DNA of 64,000 bases from an uncultured Burkholderiales bacterium (GCA_946480465.1 CAMLJY010000009.1:1-64000), one strand, 5' to 3'; numbered from the stretch's first letter, positions 49,959 to 60,555 are shown. Numbers and translations are program-made. Notes: a model not told the origin generated them from the letters alone.

Positions 49959-49972
49959 CATGGTTCTCCCAT

Positions 49973-52201
<2,229 letters not shown>

Positions 52202-52208
52202 GAGCGGG

Positions 52209-52239
52209 AGCATCGAGCTTCCCATGCTGGGAAGGTCAA
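52209..52239 (-). promoter_or_regulatory. CueR-type operator/promoter of copA
   Basis: On the minus strand TTGACC (-35, 52239-52234) is followed by a 19-base spacer and GATGCT (-10, 52214-52209). The spacer carries the dyad CTTCCCAGCATGGGAAGC. An overlong spacer with this CCTTCCC/GGGAAGG dyad is the hallmark of CueR-controlled promoters. The predicted start of transcription falls at or within a few bases of the copA ATG. Confidence 0.88.
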
Positions 52240-52288
52240 GGCGCCCGCCATCAACGCTGGCGACGGTGGGGATACTCCGTCGGCGCGC

Positions 52289-52319
52289 TTGACCTTGCCA
52301 CGCTGGGAAGCCGCACAGT
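52289..52319 (+). promoter_or_regulatory. CueR-type operator/promoter of copZ
   Basis: TTGACC (52289-52294), a 19-base spacer containing CTTGCCACGCTGGGAAGC, and CACAGT (52314-52319) repeat the copA operator design on the other strand, 50 bp away. A leader of about 25 bases with AGGAG precedes the copZ ATG. Confidence 0.85.
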
Positions 52320-52350
52320 GTGAACCATCATCCCGCACAGGAGCTTGACG

Positions 52351-52557
52351 ATGATCACTTTCCAGGTCGACGACATGAGCTGCGGCCACTGCGTGGCCGC
52401 CATCACCCGCGCCGTGAAGGAGGCTGACCGCGAGGCGCAGGTCCAGGTGGACCTGGACACGCGCCGCGTCAGCATCGAGCCGGGGGCGACCGGCGCCGAT
52501 GCGCTGGCCGACGCGATCCGGGAGGCCGGCTACACGCCGGTGCAGGCCGCGGCCTGA
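52351..52557 (+). CDS. copZ: Copper chaperone (HMA domain protein)
   Basis: A 68-residue cytosolic Atx1/CopZ-type chaperone with the Cu(I) site MSCGHC (residues 9-14) and the ferredoxin-like beta-alpha-beta pattern (VQVDLDTRRVSIEPG, IREAGYTPV). It hands Cu(I) to CopA and may feed CueR. The start is the ATG at 52351, with AGGAG eight bases upstream; a TTG two codons earlier is in frame. It is divergent from copA and has its own CueR-type promoter. Confidence 0.95.
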   Translation: MITFQVDDMSCGHCVAAITRAVKEADREAQVQVDLDTRRVSIEPGATGADALADAIREAGYTPVQAAA

Positions 52558-52621
52558 TCCGAGTGGCTGCTTCGTTTTCAGGTTAGCAGCCTTGCCCCGG
52601 CAGCGCCGGCGCAACGCCCCG

Positions 52622-54883
52622 CTAGGGCATCAGCATCACCGGTTCGTGGCCCAGCACCAGCCGGCGCGAGGCCGGCAGGCTGCCTTCCGCTCCGCCGATG
52701 CTGCGCCAGCGCGCCACCCGCCAGGCGGTGGGCAGGTTGACCTCGGTGAACGGTTCGGTCGACCACAGCACGACGGCCGTGCCGGTGCCGCGGACCAGGT
52801 GCAGCACCTGCACCTTGCCGGCGACGCGGTAGGCATCGGCCACCTGCGCGCCGCGCAGCCACGCCACGGCCTCGCGCCAGGCGCTGCCGGCCTCGGTGGG
52901 GGTCTGGTAGTCGCTGCCCACCAGGCGCGTGACCAGTCCGGACTTTTCCATGAAGTAGTGGTCGAAGTTCTCCGCGCCCGCCACCCACAGCGTGAACAAG
53001 CCGCGCGGCCCGGCCGAGCGGATCTGCTGCGGCGTGGGCGCGAAGCTGGCGCACTGCTCGACCGCGCCGTCGCAGCCGGGCCCGCCCTCGGTCACCCACA
53101 GCGGCAGGTGCCCGAGGCCGTAGCCGTCGACCATCGCGCGCAGGTTGCGGACCTTGGGCAGCACCGACTCGGGCCGGGTGCCGAAGTACCAGTGCGCTGC
53201 AATGGCGTCCACGTGCCGCCCGCCGCCGGCCGCGAGGAAGTCGTTCAGCCAGGCCATGCCCTGGCCGTCGGACACCCCCGGTGCGATCAGCTTGTTCGCG
53301 GGATCCGCGGCCTGCAGCTCCTCGCGCGCGATGCGGGCGAGCTCGACCATCTGCGCCGCCGTGCCGCTGAAGAGGCGCTGGAAGTCCGGTTCGTTCCACA
53401 GCTCCCAGTGCGTGATGCGGCCGCGGTAGCGGTTGGCCAGCGTGCGCACGTAGTCGCGCCAGTGTCCCGGGTCCGCTGGCATGCCGGTGGCGCCGGGCCC
53501 GTACAGGCCGGCCAGGTCGGGCGTGCTGGAGGCCCATTGCGGCGTTTGCCCCAGCGTGTAGATGATGCGGGTGCCCGGGTCGTTCTTCAGCGCATGGTTG
53601 ACGTACATGTCCAGCCGCCGCGTGCCCACGCCGTTCCAGTTCCAGTGCGGCCCGTCCGGCTGCAGGTGGCGCCAGGCGGTGCCGGTGTCCCACAGGCGCA
53701 GCGTGCGGAAGCCCAGCGCCGGCCACTGCACGTGCGTGCCCAGCTTCAGCATGTGCATGCCGAAGAAGTGGTCCGGCACGGCGGCCGGCAGCGCCGGCGC
53801 TGAGTCATTGCCCTGCAGCTCGGCGATGCTGAGGTCGTCGACGTAGATGTCGGCAGCGACGTCGTGCAGCGCGATGCGCAGCGTGCCCGCCACGTCCGAC
53901 AGGTAGGTGCCCGTCAGTTCCAGGCGCTGCCAGCGCTGGTCCAGTTGCAGCGTGCGGATGGCCGCCGGCCGCCAGGGGTGGACGTCGTGCCTCACCTGCA
54001 CGGTGACGCGGGCTTGCGTCGCCGCGCGCAGGAACAGGCCGACGCGGTAGCTGCGGCCCTTCACGAAGCGGAAGGGGAAGGTCAGGTGCGCATCGCCGCT
54101 GCCTCGGCTGTTCAGCCGGAAGCGCATCGACGAGGCGCCGGAGTGGACCAGCCCCTGCTGGGTTTCGCGGCCGATGCTCCAGGACGGGGACGGGCTGCCC
54201 CAGTAGTTGACCTTCCAGCCCGGCGCGGCGCCGGTGTGGGTGCCCTCCATGTCGGCCGTGGCCACCGTGGTCTCGGTGACGGTCGGATCGCTGCGCGCCG
54301 GCAGGTCGATCGGCGCGGCTGGTTCCACTTCCGTCAGCGTCACGTCGTCGACGTAGACCGACACGCCCGGCGCCGACGGCAGCACGCGGATCGAGCCGAC
54401 TTCGTCCCACTGGTAGCGGCCCTGGATCTCGACGCGCCGCCACGAGCCGTCGAGCTGCAGCGTCTCCTGGGCGAACACGTTCCAGGGCACGGCGTCGCGC
54501 CGCAATTGCACGGTGGCCGTCGTCGGCTGGTTCGACTTCAGGTGCATCACCAGCCGGTAGGTCTTGCCGCGGGTGAAGGCATGCCGGTAGGTGAGGTGTG
54601 CATCGGCGCCCGGCGGCCGCTGCAGGAGGCTGAAGCCCTGGGCGGCGGTGCCGCGGACCAGGCCTTCGGCCGTCTCGCGCCAGACCGAGAACTGCGGCGC
54701 CGGACTGCCCCACCAGTTGACGACCCAGCCTGGCGCGCGCCCGGTGAAGGGCTGCTCGAAATCCGCGCTCATCAGTGGCGCGGCACTCGGGTCCTGGTCC
54801 TGCGCGGCGGCGCTCGACACGGCACCGGCGCTCGCCAGGGCCGCGAGCACCAGCGCCGCGCAACATCGTTTCCATCCATTCAT
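52622..54883 (-). CDS. Secreted clan GH-A glycoside hydrolase with two N-terminal carbohydrate-binding-like modules
   Basis: A 753-residue exported protein (signal peptide ending SSAAAQ). Two related beta-sandwich modules lie at about 35-195 and 205-365; both contain GRAPGWVVNWWGSP or GAAPGWKVNYWGSP near the start and end in SVYVDDVTLTE or DIYVDDLSIAE, as in CBM4/9-type domains. A TIM-barrel catalytic region follows: acid/base Glu in HWELWNEPDF and nucleophile Glu in PLWVTEGGPG, as in GH39/GH5-like enzymes. Family and substrate remain open. AGGAG eight bases before the ATG at 54883 fixes the start. No sugar-metabolism genes are adjacent. Confidence 0.87.
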   Translation of the reverse strand: MNGWKRCCAALVLAALASAGAVSSAAAQDQDPSAAPLMSADFEQPFTGRAPGWVVNWWGSPAPQFSVWRETAEGLVRGTAAQGFSLLQRPPGADAHLTYRHAFTRGKTYRLVMHLKSNQPTTATVQLRRDAVPWNVFAQETLQLDGSWRRVEIQGRYQWDEVGSIRVLPSAPGVSVYVDDVTLTEVEPAAPIDLPARSDPTVTETTVATADMEGTHTGAAPGWKVNYWGSPSPSWSIGRETQQGLVHSGASSMRFRLNSRGSGDAHLTFPFRFVKGRSYRVGLFLRAATQARVTVQVRHDVHPWRPAAIRTLQLDQRWQRLELTGTYLSDVAGTLRIALHDVAADIYVDDLSIAELQGNDSAPALPAAVPDHFFGMHMLKLGTHVQWPALGFRTLRLWDTGTAWRHLQPDGPHWNWNGVGTRRLDMYVNHALKNDPGTRIIYTLGQTPQWASSTPDLAGLYGPGATGMPADPGHWRDYVRTLANRYRGRITHWELWNEPDFQRLFSGTAAQMVELARIAREELQAADPANKLIAPGVSDGQGMAWLNDFLAAGGGRHVDAIAAHWYFGTRPESVLPKVRNLRAMVDGYGLGHLPLWVTEGGPGCDGAVEQCASFAPTPQQIRSAGPRGLFTLWVAGAENFDHYFMEKSGLVTRLVGSDYQTPTEAGSAWREAVAWLRGAQVADAYRVAGKVQVLHLVRGTGTAVVLWSTEPFTEVNLPTAWRVARWRSIGGAEGSLPASRRLVLGHEPVMLMP

Positions 54884-54942
54884 CGGCTTGAACTCCTGTG
54901 CCCGGGATGCGGACGCCGCGACGGGACGCCGCCGGGCGCCGG

Positions 54943-54959
54943 CCGTCCCGCCGGGACGG
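54943..54959 (-). terminator. Hairpin downstream of amiC
   Basis: CCGTCCC-GCC-GGGACGG forms a perfect 7-bp stem in the 167-bp gap between the amiC stop and the glycosidase start. It is a weak candidate, being about 90 bases from the stop and lacking a T-run. The rest of the gap shows no gene. Confidence 0.35.
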
Positions 54960-55050
54960 GCGGCCGCATCCATACCAGCGAAAGACGCGGCCTTGCGGGC
55001 TCATGCCGTTGCAATGGGAAACACGCCGGCGGACCCGGCGCGGCGCGGTG

Positions 55051-56490
55051 CTACAGCGCCCGCTGGCGCGCGAGTGGCGGATTGCGCGCGAAGTAGCGGC
55101 GGATGCCGGTGAACAGCGCCTCCACCAGCCTGGCCTGGTAGTCGTCGTCGCGCAGCTTGGCCTCTTCGTCGGGATTCGAGATGAAGGCCGTCTCGACCAG
55201 GATGCTGGGGATGTCCGGCGCCTTCAGCACCGCGAAGCCGGCTTGCTCGACGTGGCGCTTGTGCAGGTGGCCGACCTTGCCGATGCGGTCCAGCACCTCG
55301 CGGCCGATCTTCAGGCTGTCCTTGATCTGCGCGGTGGTGCTCATGTCCAGCATGGCGCGCAGCACCTGCGCGTCCTTCACCGCCGGCGTGGCGGCGCCGC
55401 CCACCAGGTCCGCCGCGTTCTCCTTCTGCGCGATCCAGCGCGCGGCGGCGCTGGTGGCGCCGGAGTCGGACAACGCGAACACCGAGGCGCCGCGTGCTTT
55501 CGGCGTCATGAAGGCATCGGCATGGATGGACACGAAGAGGTCGGCCTGCACCCGGCGCGCCTTGCGCACGCGTTCATGCAGCGGCACGAAGAAGTCGGCG
55601 TCGCGCGTCAGCATCGCGCGCATGCCGGGCACGCTGTTCAGGCGGTCGCGCAGCTTCAGCGCGATGGCCAGCACCACGTCCTTCTCGCGCAGGCCGCTGG
55701 GACCGATGGCGCCGGGGTCCTCGCCGCCGTGGCCGGGGTCGAGCGCGATGACGACCAGGCGGTCGATGCGTTTCTGCTCGTCCGGCGGCAGCTTGGCCGG
55801 CGGCGGGGCCGGCGTCATCATCGGCGGCGGTGCGGCGCCCGGTTCGGGAATGGCCGGCCGTGGCGCGGAAGCCGCGGGAACGGGCGCCGGCGGGGCGGTG
55901 GGTGCGATGGCCACCGGCGGCAGCGGCGCCGGGGCGGCCGGTTTGTCGATGCGGCCGATGAATTCGCCCAGCGCGTCGTTGACGCTGCGCGCGGCCTGCG
56001 CCTCGGCCTGTTCCTTCTCGAGGATCAGGTCCAGCAGCGGGTCGCGCTGCTCGGTGGGGTAGAGGTCGAACACCAGCCGGTGCCGGTAGGCTGCCACCGG
56101 CGCCAGGGACAGCTGCTGCGGCTTCACCTGCTGCTTCAGGTCGACCACCAGCCGCACCACGCGCGGCTGGTACTGGCCGATGCGCACGCCGGCGATGAAG
56201 GGGTCGTCCGCCTTCACCTTGCCCACCAGCTCGCGCAGTGCGCCGCTCAGTTCCAGCTGGTCGATGTCGATGACCAGCCGCGGCGGGTTGTCGGTGACGA
56301 AATGGCGCGCGCCCAGTGCGGTGTCCGATTCGATCGTGACCCGCGTGTAGTCGCTGGCGGGCCAGACGCGCACGCCGACGATGCCGGCGCCGAAGGCCAG
56401 GTCGCGCGCGCCCAGCAGCAGCACCAGCGAGCCCAGGCGTTGCAGGGCGCGGCGCCGGGAAGGCCGGGGCAGGTCGGGCGGGGTCGTCAT
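55051..56490 (-). CDS. amiC: N-acetylmuramoyl-L-alanine amidase with AMIN domain
   Basis: A 479-residue periplasmic amidase that splits septal peptidoglycan for daughter-cell separation. The N-terminus has a twin-arginine-like signal (PSRRRALQRLGSLVLLLG), consistent with Tat export known for AmiA and AmiC. An AMIN domain covers about residues 38-150 (VRVWPASDYTRVTIESD). After a Pro/Ala linker the amidase_3 domain carries zinc ligands in LDPGHGGEDPG (His), LFVSIHADAF (His) and the catalytic Glu in ILVETAFISNPDEE. Its ATG overlaps the tsaE stop by four bases (ATGA), as in the widespread tsaE-ami pair. Confidence 0.94.
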   Translation of the reverse strand: MTTPPDLPRPSRRRALQRLGSLVLLLGARDLAFGAGIVGVRVWPASDYTRVTIESDTALGARHFVTDNPPRLVIDIDQLELSGALRELVGKVKADDPFIAGVRIGQYQPRVVRLVVDLKQQVKPQQLSLAPVAAYRHRLVFDLYPTEQRDPLLDLILEKEQAEAQAARSVNDALGEFIGRIDKPAAPAPLPPVAIAPTAPPAPVPAASAPRPAIPEPGAAPPPMMTPAPPPAKLPPDEQKRIDRLVVIALDPGHGGEDPGAIGPSGLREKDVVLAIALKLRDRLNSVPGMRAMLTRDADFFVPLHERVRKARRVQADLFVSIHADAFMTPKARGASVFALSDSGATSAAARWIAQKENAADLVGGAATPAVKDAQVLRAMLDMSTTAQIKDSLKIGREVLDRIGKVGHLHKRHVEQAGFAVLKAPDIPSILVETAFISNPDEEAKLRDDDYQARLVEALFTGIRRYFARNPPLARQRAL

Positions 56491-56984
56491 CCGAGCAGCT
56501 CAACGCCCAGCGGCGTGCAGGCGTCGACACGGACTTCCCGGATGTCGCCGTGATCGTCGTCCGGGGCGATGGTGATCGCCAGGCGCAGGTCGGGCACCGG
56601 CAGCAGGCCCGCGGCCTTGTCCGGCCATTCGATGAGGCGCAGGCCGGCCTCGGCCAGCGTGTCGCGCAGGCCGGCGTCCAGCGCCTCGCGCGGGTCGTCG
56701 AAGCGATAGAAATCGAAGTGAGCGGCCATGCCGCCGCCCGGAAGTTCGTAGGGCTCGACCACCGCGTAGGTCGGACTCTTGATGCGGCCTTGCACGCCGA
56801 GCGCGCGCAGCAGGTGGCGCACGAAGGTGGTCTTGCCCGCACCCAGCGAGCCGTGCAGCTCGATCAGCGCGCGGCCGATGCCGGCGCGTGCCGCGAGGCC
56901 CTGCGCAAAGCCGGCGCAAGCGGCCTCGCCGGTCCAGCGCAGCAGGCGGGTTTCTAGAATCGGCGGATGGTGCGCGAGGGTCAC
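56487..56984 (-). CDS. tsaE: tRNA t6A biosynthesis ATPase TsaE
   Basis: A 165-residue P-loop ATPase of the TsaBDE complex that installs threonylcarbamoyl on A37 of ANN-decoding tRNAs. Walker A is GSLGAGKTTF (K51); family text follows (KSPTYAVVEPYELPGG, HFDFYRFDDPREALDAGL) and the late LIEWPDKAAGLLP. Only a GTG start (56984) is available, so its first 18 bases overlap the start of the divergent queG gene. Confidence 0.94.
   Translation of the reverse strand: MTLAHHPPILETRLLRWTGEAACAGFAQGLAARAGIGRALIELHGSLGAGKTTFVRHLLRALGVQGRIKSPTYAVVEPYELPGGGMAAHFDFYRFDDPREALDAGLRDTLAEAGLRLIEWPDKAAGLLPVPDLRLAITIAPDDDHGDIREVRVDACTPLGVELLG
56955..56960 (+). promoter_or_regulatory. Candidate -10 element of queG
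   Basis: TAGAAT ends six bases before the queG ATG, which would put the transcription start at the ATG itself and give a leaderless message. No -35 is convincing. Confidence 0.4.
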
Positions 56985-58100
56985 GTCGCAGAGCGGCAGG
57001 AATTGAAGGCGGCGGTCGCGGACGAGGCCGCAGCCTCGCTGCTGGCCGACCTGCGCACCTGGGCACGGGAGCTGGGATTTTCACAGATCGGTGTCGCCGG
57101 GGTCGACCTGGCCGAGGCGGAGCCCGGTCTGAGCGCGTGGCTGGCCGCCGGGTTCCACGGCGCGATGAACTACATGGCAGCGCACGGGCTGAAGCGCGCG
57201 CGGCCGGCAGAACTGGTGCCCGGCACGGTCAGCGTCATCACCGCCCGCATGGACTACCTGCCGCGCGACACACCGGACACGCCCGGGGGCTGGCAGGCCA
57301 TCGCCTTCGACCGGCTGCGCCAGCCCATGGCCGCGTCCGTTTCGGCTTATGCCCGGGGGCGCGACTACCACAAGGTGCTGCGCCAGCGCCTGCAGCAGCT
57401 GGCCGAACGGCTGCAGGCGGCCATCGGCCCGATCGGCCACCGCGTGTTCACCGATTCGGCCCCCGTGCTGGAGGTGGAACTGGCGCAGCGCAGCGGCATC
57501 GGCTGGCGCGGCAAGCACACGCTGACGCTGCACCGCGAGGCCGGCTCTATGTTCTTCCTGGGCGAGATCTACGTCGACCTGGCGCTGCCGCCCACCGCGC
57601 CGACCAGCGCGCACTGCGGCCAGTGCCGCGCCTGCCTGGAGGTGTGCCCCACGCAGGCCATCGTCGCGCCCTACCGGCTGGATGCGCGTCGCTGCATCTC
57701 GTACCTGACGATCGAGCTCGACGGCCCCATCCCCGAGGAATTCCGCGCGGCCATCGGCAACCGCATCTACGGCTGCGACGACTGCCAGCTCATCTGCCCC
57801 TGGAACAAGTACGCCGGCCGCAGCGCGCTGCCGGACTTCGACCGCCGGGCGCACTTCGTCGAACCGACGCTGCTGGCCCTGTGGGCCTGGGACGAGCCGA
57901 CCTTCCTGCAGCGCACCGAGGGCAGTCCGATCCGCCGCGTCGGCTACCAGCGCTGGCGGCGCAACCTGGCGGTGGCGCTGGGCAATGCGTGGCGGGAGAC
58001 CGGTGACGAAGGCGTCGCGCAGGCCTTGCGCTGCGCGCGCGACGCTGCAACGCCGCTGGTGCAGGAGCACATCGACTGGGCGCTCGCGCAGCGCGCCTGA
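56967..58100 (+). CDS. queG: Epoxyqueuosine reductase
   Basis: A 377-residue cobalamin-dependent iron-sulfur enzyme that reduces epoxyqueuosine to queuosine in tRNA. The N-terminal corrinoid domain holds family text (FHGAMNYMAAH, MDYLPRDTPD, YARGRDYHKVLRQRL, FTDSAPVLE). Two [4Fe-4S] motifs follow: CGQCRACLEVCP and CDDCQLICPWN. A HEAT-like C-terminal tail ends the protein. The queG-tsaE-amidase neighbourhood is conserved in many proteobacteria, here with queG divergent. Confidence 0.96.
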   Translation: MVREGHVAERQELKAAVADEAAASLLADLRTWARELGFSQIGVAGVDLAEAEPGLSAWLAAGFHGAMNYMAAHGLKRARPAELVPGTVSVITARMDYLPRDTPDTPGGWQAIAFDRLRQPMAASVSAYARGRDYHKVLRQRLQQLAERLQAAIGPIGHRVFTDSAPVLEVELAQRSGIGWRGKHTLTLHREAGSMFFLGEIYVDLALPPTAPTSAHCGQCRACLEVCPTQAIVAPYRLDARRCISYLTIELDGPIPEEFRAAIGNRIYGCDDCQLICPWNKYAGRSALPDFDRRAHFVEPTLLALWAWDEPTFLQRTEGSPIRRVGYQRWRRNLAVALGNAWRETGDEGVAQALRCARDAATPLVQEHIDWALAQRA

Positions 58101-58108
58101 AACGGAGA

Positions 58109-58125
58109 CGGGCCCGCAGGGCCCG
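58109..58125 (+). terminator. Hairpin after queG
   Basis: CGGGCCC-GCA-GGGCCCG forms a 7-bp stem eight bases after the queG stop. It has no T-run but is followed by more hairpin-forming repeats (58161-58263). Confidence 0.6.
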
Positions 58126-58160
58126 CGTCGCCGCAGCGAGTCCAGGGGGGCCTGGCGTCG

Positions 58161-58263
58161 GACAGGGCCTCGCGGCCCTGGCCAGGGTGGAACAGGGCCG
58201 CGAGGCCCGGGTGTGGGAAAAGGGCCTTCCAGCCCGGGTGTGGGAAAAGGGCCTTCCAGCCCG
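58161..58263. repeat. Tandem array of four hairpin-forming units
   Basis: Four related units of 26-29 bases fill the gap between the convergent queG and fpr genes. Units 3 and 4 are perfect 27-bp direct copies (58205-58231 and 58232-58258); units 1 and 2 are diverged. Units 1 and 2 contain GGGCC-TCGC-GGCCC and GGGCC-GCGA-GGCCC, whose loops are inverted relative to each other. The array may act as a two-way terminator or be a slippage-prone repeat. Confidence 0.8.
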
Positions 58264-58268
58264 TGGCG

Positions 58269-59042
58269 TCACTGTTCAGCGAACGCGCGCTCGATGACGA
58301 AATCGCCCGGCGTCGAGGTGTTGCCTTCCTTGAACCCGCGCGACTCCAGCATGTGCTTCAGGTCGCGCAGCATCGCGGGGCTGCCGCAGATCATCACGCG
58401 GTCCTGCGCCGCGTCCAGCGCGGGCAGGCCCAGGTCGTTGGTGAGCTTGCCGGTCTCGACCAGCTCGGTGATGCGGCCCATGTTCTTGTAGGTCTCGCGC
58501 GTCACGGTGGGGTAGTAGCGCAGCTGGCTGGTCACCATCTCGCCCAGGAACTCGTGGTTCGGCAGGTGCTCGACCAGCAGGTCGTGGTAGGCCAGCTCAT
58601 CGACCTGGCGCACGCCGTGCACCAGCACCACCTGCTCGAACTTCTCGTAGGTGGCGGGGTCGCGGATGATGCTCATGAAGGGCGCCAGGCCGGTGCCGGT
58701 GGACATCAGGTACAGGCGGCGGCCGGGCAGCAGGTAGTCGATGACCAGCGTGCCGGTGGGCTTGCGGCCGACGATGATGCTGTCGCCCACCTGGATGTGC
58801 TGCAGGCGCGAGGTGAGGGGACCGTCGGGCACCTTGATGCTCAGGAACTCGAGGTGCTCCTCGTAGTTGGCGCTGACGATGGAGTAGGCGCGCAGCAGCG
58901 GCTTGTTGTTGACCTTCAGGCCGATCATCGTGAAATGGCCGTTCGAGAAGCGCAGCGACTGGTCGCGCGTGGTCGTGAAGGTGAACAGGCGGTCGGTCCA
59001 GTGGTGGACGCTCAGGACCTTTTCCTCGTTGAAAGCGCTCAT
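58269..59042 (-). CDS. fpr: Ferredoxin--NADP+ reductase
   Basis: A 257-residue flavoenzyme exchanging electrons between NADPH and ferredoxin or flavodoxin. FAD-binding motif LLRAYSIVSANYEEHLEF, phosphate region GPLTSRLQHIQVGDSI, NADP-binding GTGLAPFMSIIRD and MICGSPAMLRDLKHML are all in place, as is the bacterial Fpr-type C-terminal end (FVIERAFAEQ) that stacks near the flavin. The start is the ATG at 59042 (MSAFNEEKVL), the usual family N-terminus. It is divergent from a LivK-like gene. Confidence 0.95.
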   Translation of the reverse strand: MSAFNEEKVLSVHHWTDRLFTFTTTRDQSLRFSNGHFTMIGLKVNNKPLLRAYSIVSANYEEHLEFLSIKVPDGPLTSRLQHIQVGDSIIVGRKPTGTLVIDYLLPGRRLYLMSTGTGLAPFMSIIRDPATYEKFEQVVLVHGVRQVDELAYHDLLVEHLPNHEFLGEMVTSQLRYYPTVTRETYKNMGRITELVETGKLTNDLGLPALDAAQDRVMICGSPAMLRDLKHMLESRGFKEGNTSTPGDFVIERAFAEQ

Positions 59043-59140
59043 GGTGTGCTGCTGCGGGAGTCGCGAAGGGTCGAAAAAACGGAAGGCCGCCGTGGCGGCG
59101 GGCGCCGCGGAGAAACACCCGGCATCGGGCGAATCCGGAT

Positions 59141-59166
59141 TTTCATGTAGCAAAGGCTACATGAAA
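59141..59166. promoter_or_regulatory. Perfect 11-bp palindrome between fpr and livK-like gene
   Basis: TTTCATGTAGC-AAAG-GCTACATGAAA is a perfect inverted repeat with a 4-base centre, in an otherwise GC-rich 263-bp divergent region. It directly precedes a weak plus-strand promoter (TTAGCG 59167, 17 bases, TATTCT 59190-59195). This looks like the binding site of a dimeric regulator controlling one or both genes; the regulator is not identified. A short GAAAAAAC run and Gly/Pro-coding text make up the rest of the gap. Confidence 0.65.
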
Positions 59167-59305
59167 TTAGCGGCTGCGGCGAATTGCGGTATTCTGCCCC
59201 GGCCCAGGGTTCACCCTGATCCGCCGCCGCAGTTGACCCTCAATCGCAGGGGCCGTGCAGTCCCCTCGCCACACTCTCGCGACACCCAACCCGGAGGATT
59301 CCCGC

Positions 59306-60496
59306 ATGACCCGCTCCCTGCTTGCCGCCGCGTTCATGGCGGCCTTGGTCCCGCTGGCTTCGGCCCAGGCCGTGATCAAGATCGGCGAAGTCAACAGCTA
59401 CAAGGTGCAGCCCGCGTTCCTCGAGCCGTACAAGAAGGGCATGGAGCTGGCGGTCGACGAGATCAACGCGGCCGGCGGTGTCGGCGGCAAGAAGATCCAG
59501 CTGATCACCCGCGACGACAACGGCAACCCGGGCGACGCGGTGCGCGCGGCGGAGGAACTGCTCTCGCGCGAGAACGTGGACGTGCTGGCCGGCGGCTTCC
59601 TCTCCAACATCGGCCTGGCGCTGGCTGACTTCGCGAAGCAGAAGAAATTCTTCTACCTGGCCTCCGAGCCGTTGACCGACAAGATCGTCTGGGGCAACGG
59701 CAACAAGTACACCTTCCGCCTGCGCCCCAGCACCTACATGCAATCGGCCATGCTGGTGCCCGAGGCGGCCAAGCTGAAGAAGAAGCGCTGGGCCGTGGTC
59801 TACCCCAACTACGAGTACGGCCAGTCGGCCGTCGCGACCTTCAAGACGCTGCTGAAGGCGGCGCAGCCGGACGTGGAGTTCGTCGCCGAGCAGGCGCCGC
59901 CATTGGGCAAGCTGGAAGCCGGTGCCGTCGTGCAGGCGCTGGCCGATGCCAAGCCCGATGCCATCTTCAACGTCCTGTTCGGCGCCGATCTCGCCAAATT
60001 CGTGCGCGAGGGCAACACGCGCGGCCTGTTCCAGGGCCGCGAGGTGGTGAGCCTGCTCACCGGCGAGCCCGAGTACCTCGATCCGCTGAAGGACGAAACG
60101 CCCAACGGCTGGATCGTCACCGGCTATCCCTGGAACGCCATCAACACGCCCGAGCACCAGGCTTTCCTGAAGGCCTACCAGGCCAAGTTCAACGACTACC
60201 CGCGCCTGGGCTCGGTGGTGGGCTACACGGCGATCAAGTCGATCGCGGCGGGCGTCGCGAAGGCCGGCGGCACCGACACCGAGAAGCTCGTCACCGCCTT
60301 CCGCGGCTTGAGCGTGGACACGCCCTTCGGCAGGGCCAGCTACCGCGCCGAGGATCACCAGTCGACGATGGGTGCCTACGTCGGCAAGACCAGGAACGAC
60401 AAGGGCAGGGGCGTGATGGTCGACTGGGTGTACCTGGACGGCGCGAAATTCCAGCCCAGCAACGACGAGGTGAAGAAGCTGCGGCCGGCGAACTGA
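59306..60496 (+). CDS. Branched-chain amino acid-type ABC transporter substrate-binding protein (LivK-like)
   Basis: A 396-residue family 6 periplasmic binding protein with a signal peptide (ending LASAQA). The fold's opening IKIGEVNSYKVQPAFLEPYKKGMELAVDEINAAGGVGGKKIQL and later AGGFLSNIGLALADFAKQKK are characteristic. Such proteins bind branched-chain amino acids, amides, urea or aromatic acids. No liv permease or ATPase genes are adjacent. GGAGG lies eight bases before the ATG at 59306. Confidence 0.92.
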   Translation: MTRSLLAAAFMAALVPLASAQAVIKIGEVNSYKVQPAFLEPYKKGMELAVDEINAAGGVGGKKIQLITRDDNGNPGDAVRAAEELLSRENVDVLAGGFLSNIGLALADFAKQKKFFYLASEPLTDKIVWGNGNKYTFRLRPSTYMQSAMLVPEAAKLKKKRWAVVYPNYEYGQSAVATFKTLLKAAQPDVEFVAEQAPPLGKLEAGAVVQALADAKPDAIFNVLFGADLAKFVREGNTRGLFQGREVVSLLTGEPEYLDPLKDETPNGWIVTGYPWNAINTPEHQAFLKAYQAKFNDYPRLGSVVGYTAIKSIAAGVAKAGGTDTEKLVTAFRGLSVDTPFGRASYRAEDHQSTMGAYVGKTRNDKGRGVMVDWVYLDGAKFQPSNDEVKKLRPAN

Positions 60497-60555
60497 ATGC
60501 CGGCCTGTACGCCAGCCCGCGGGCTGCGGTGACCGCCTTCGACTTTCCCCCCCCG

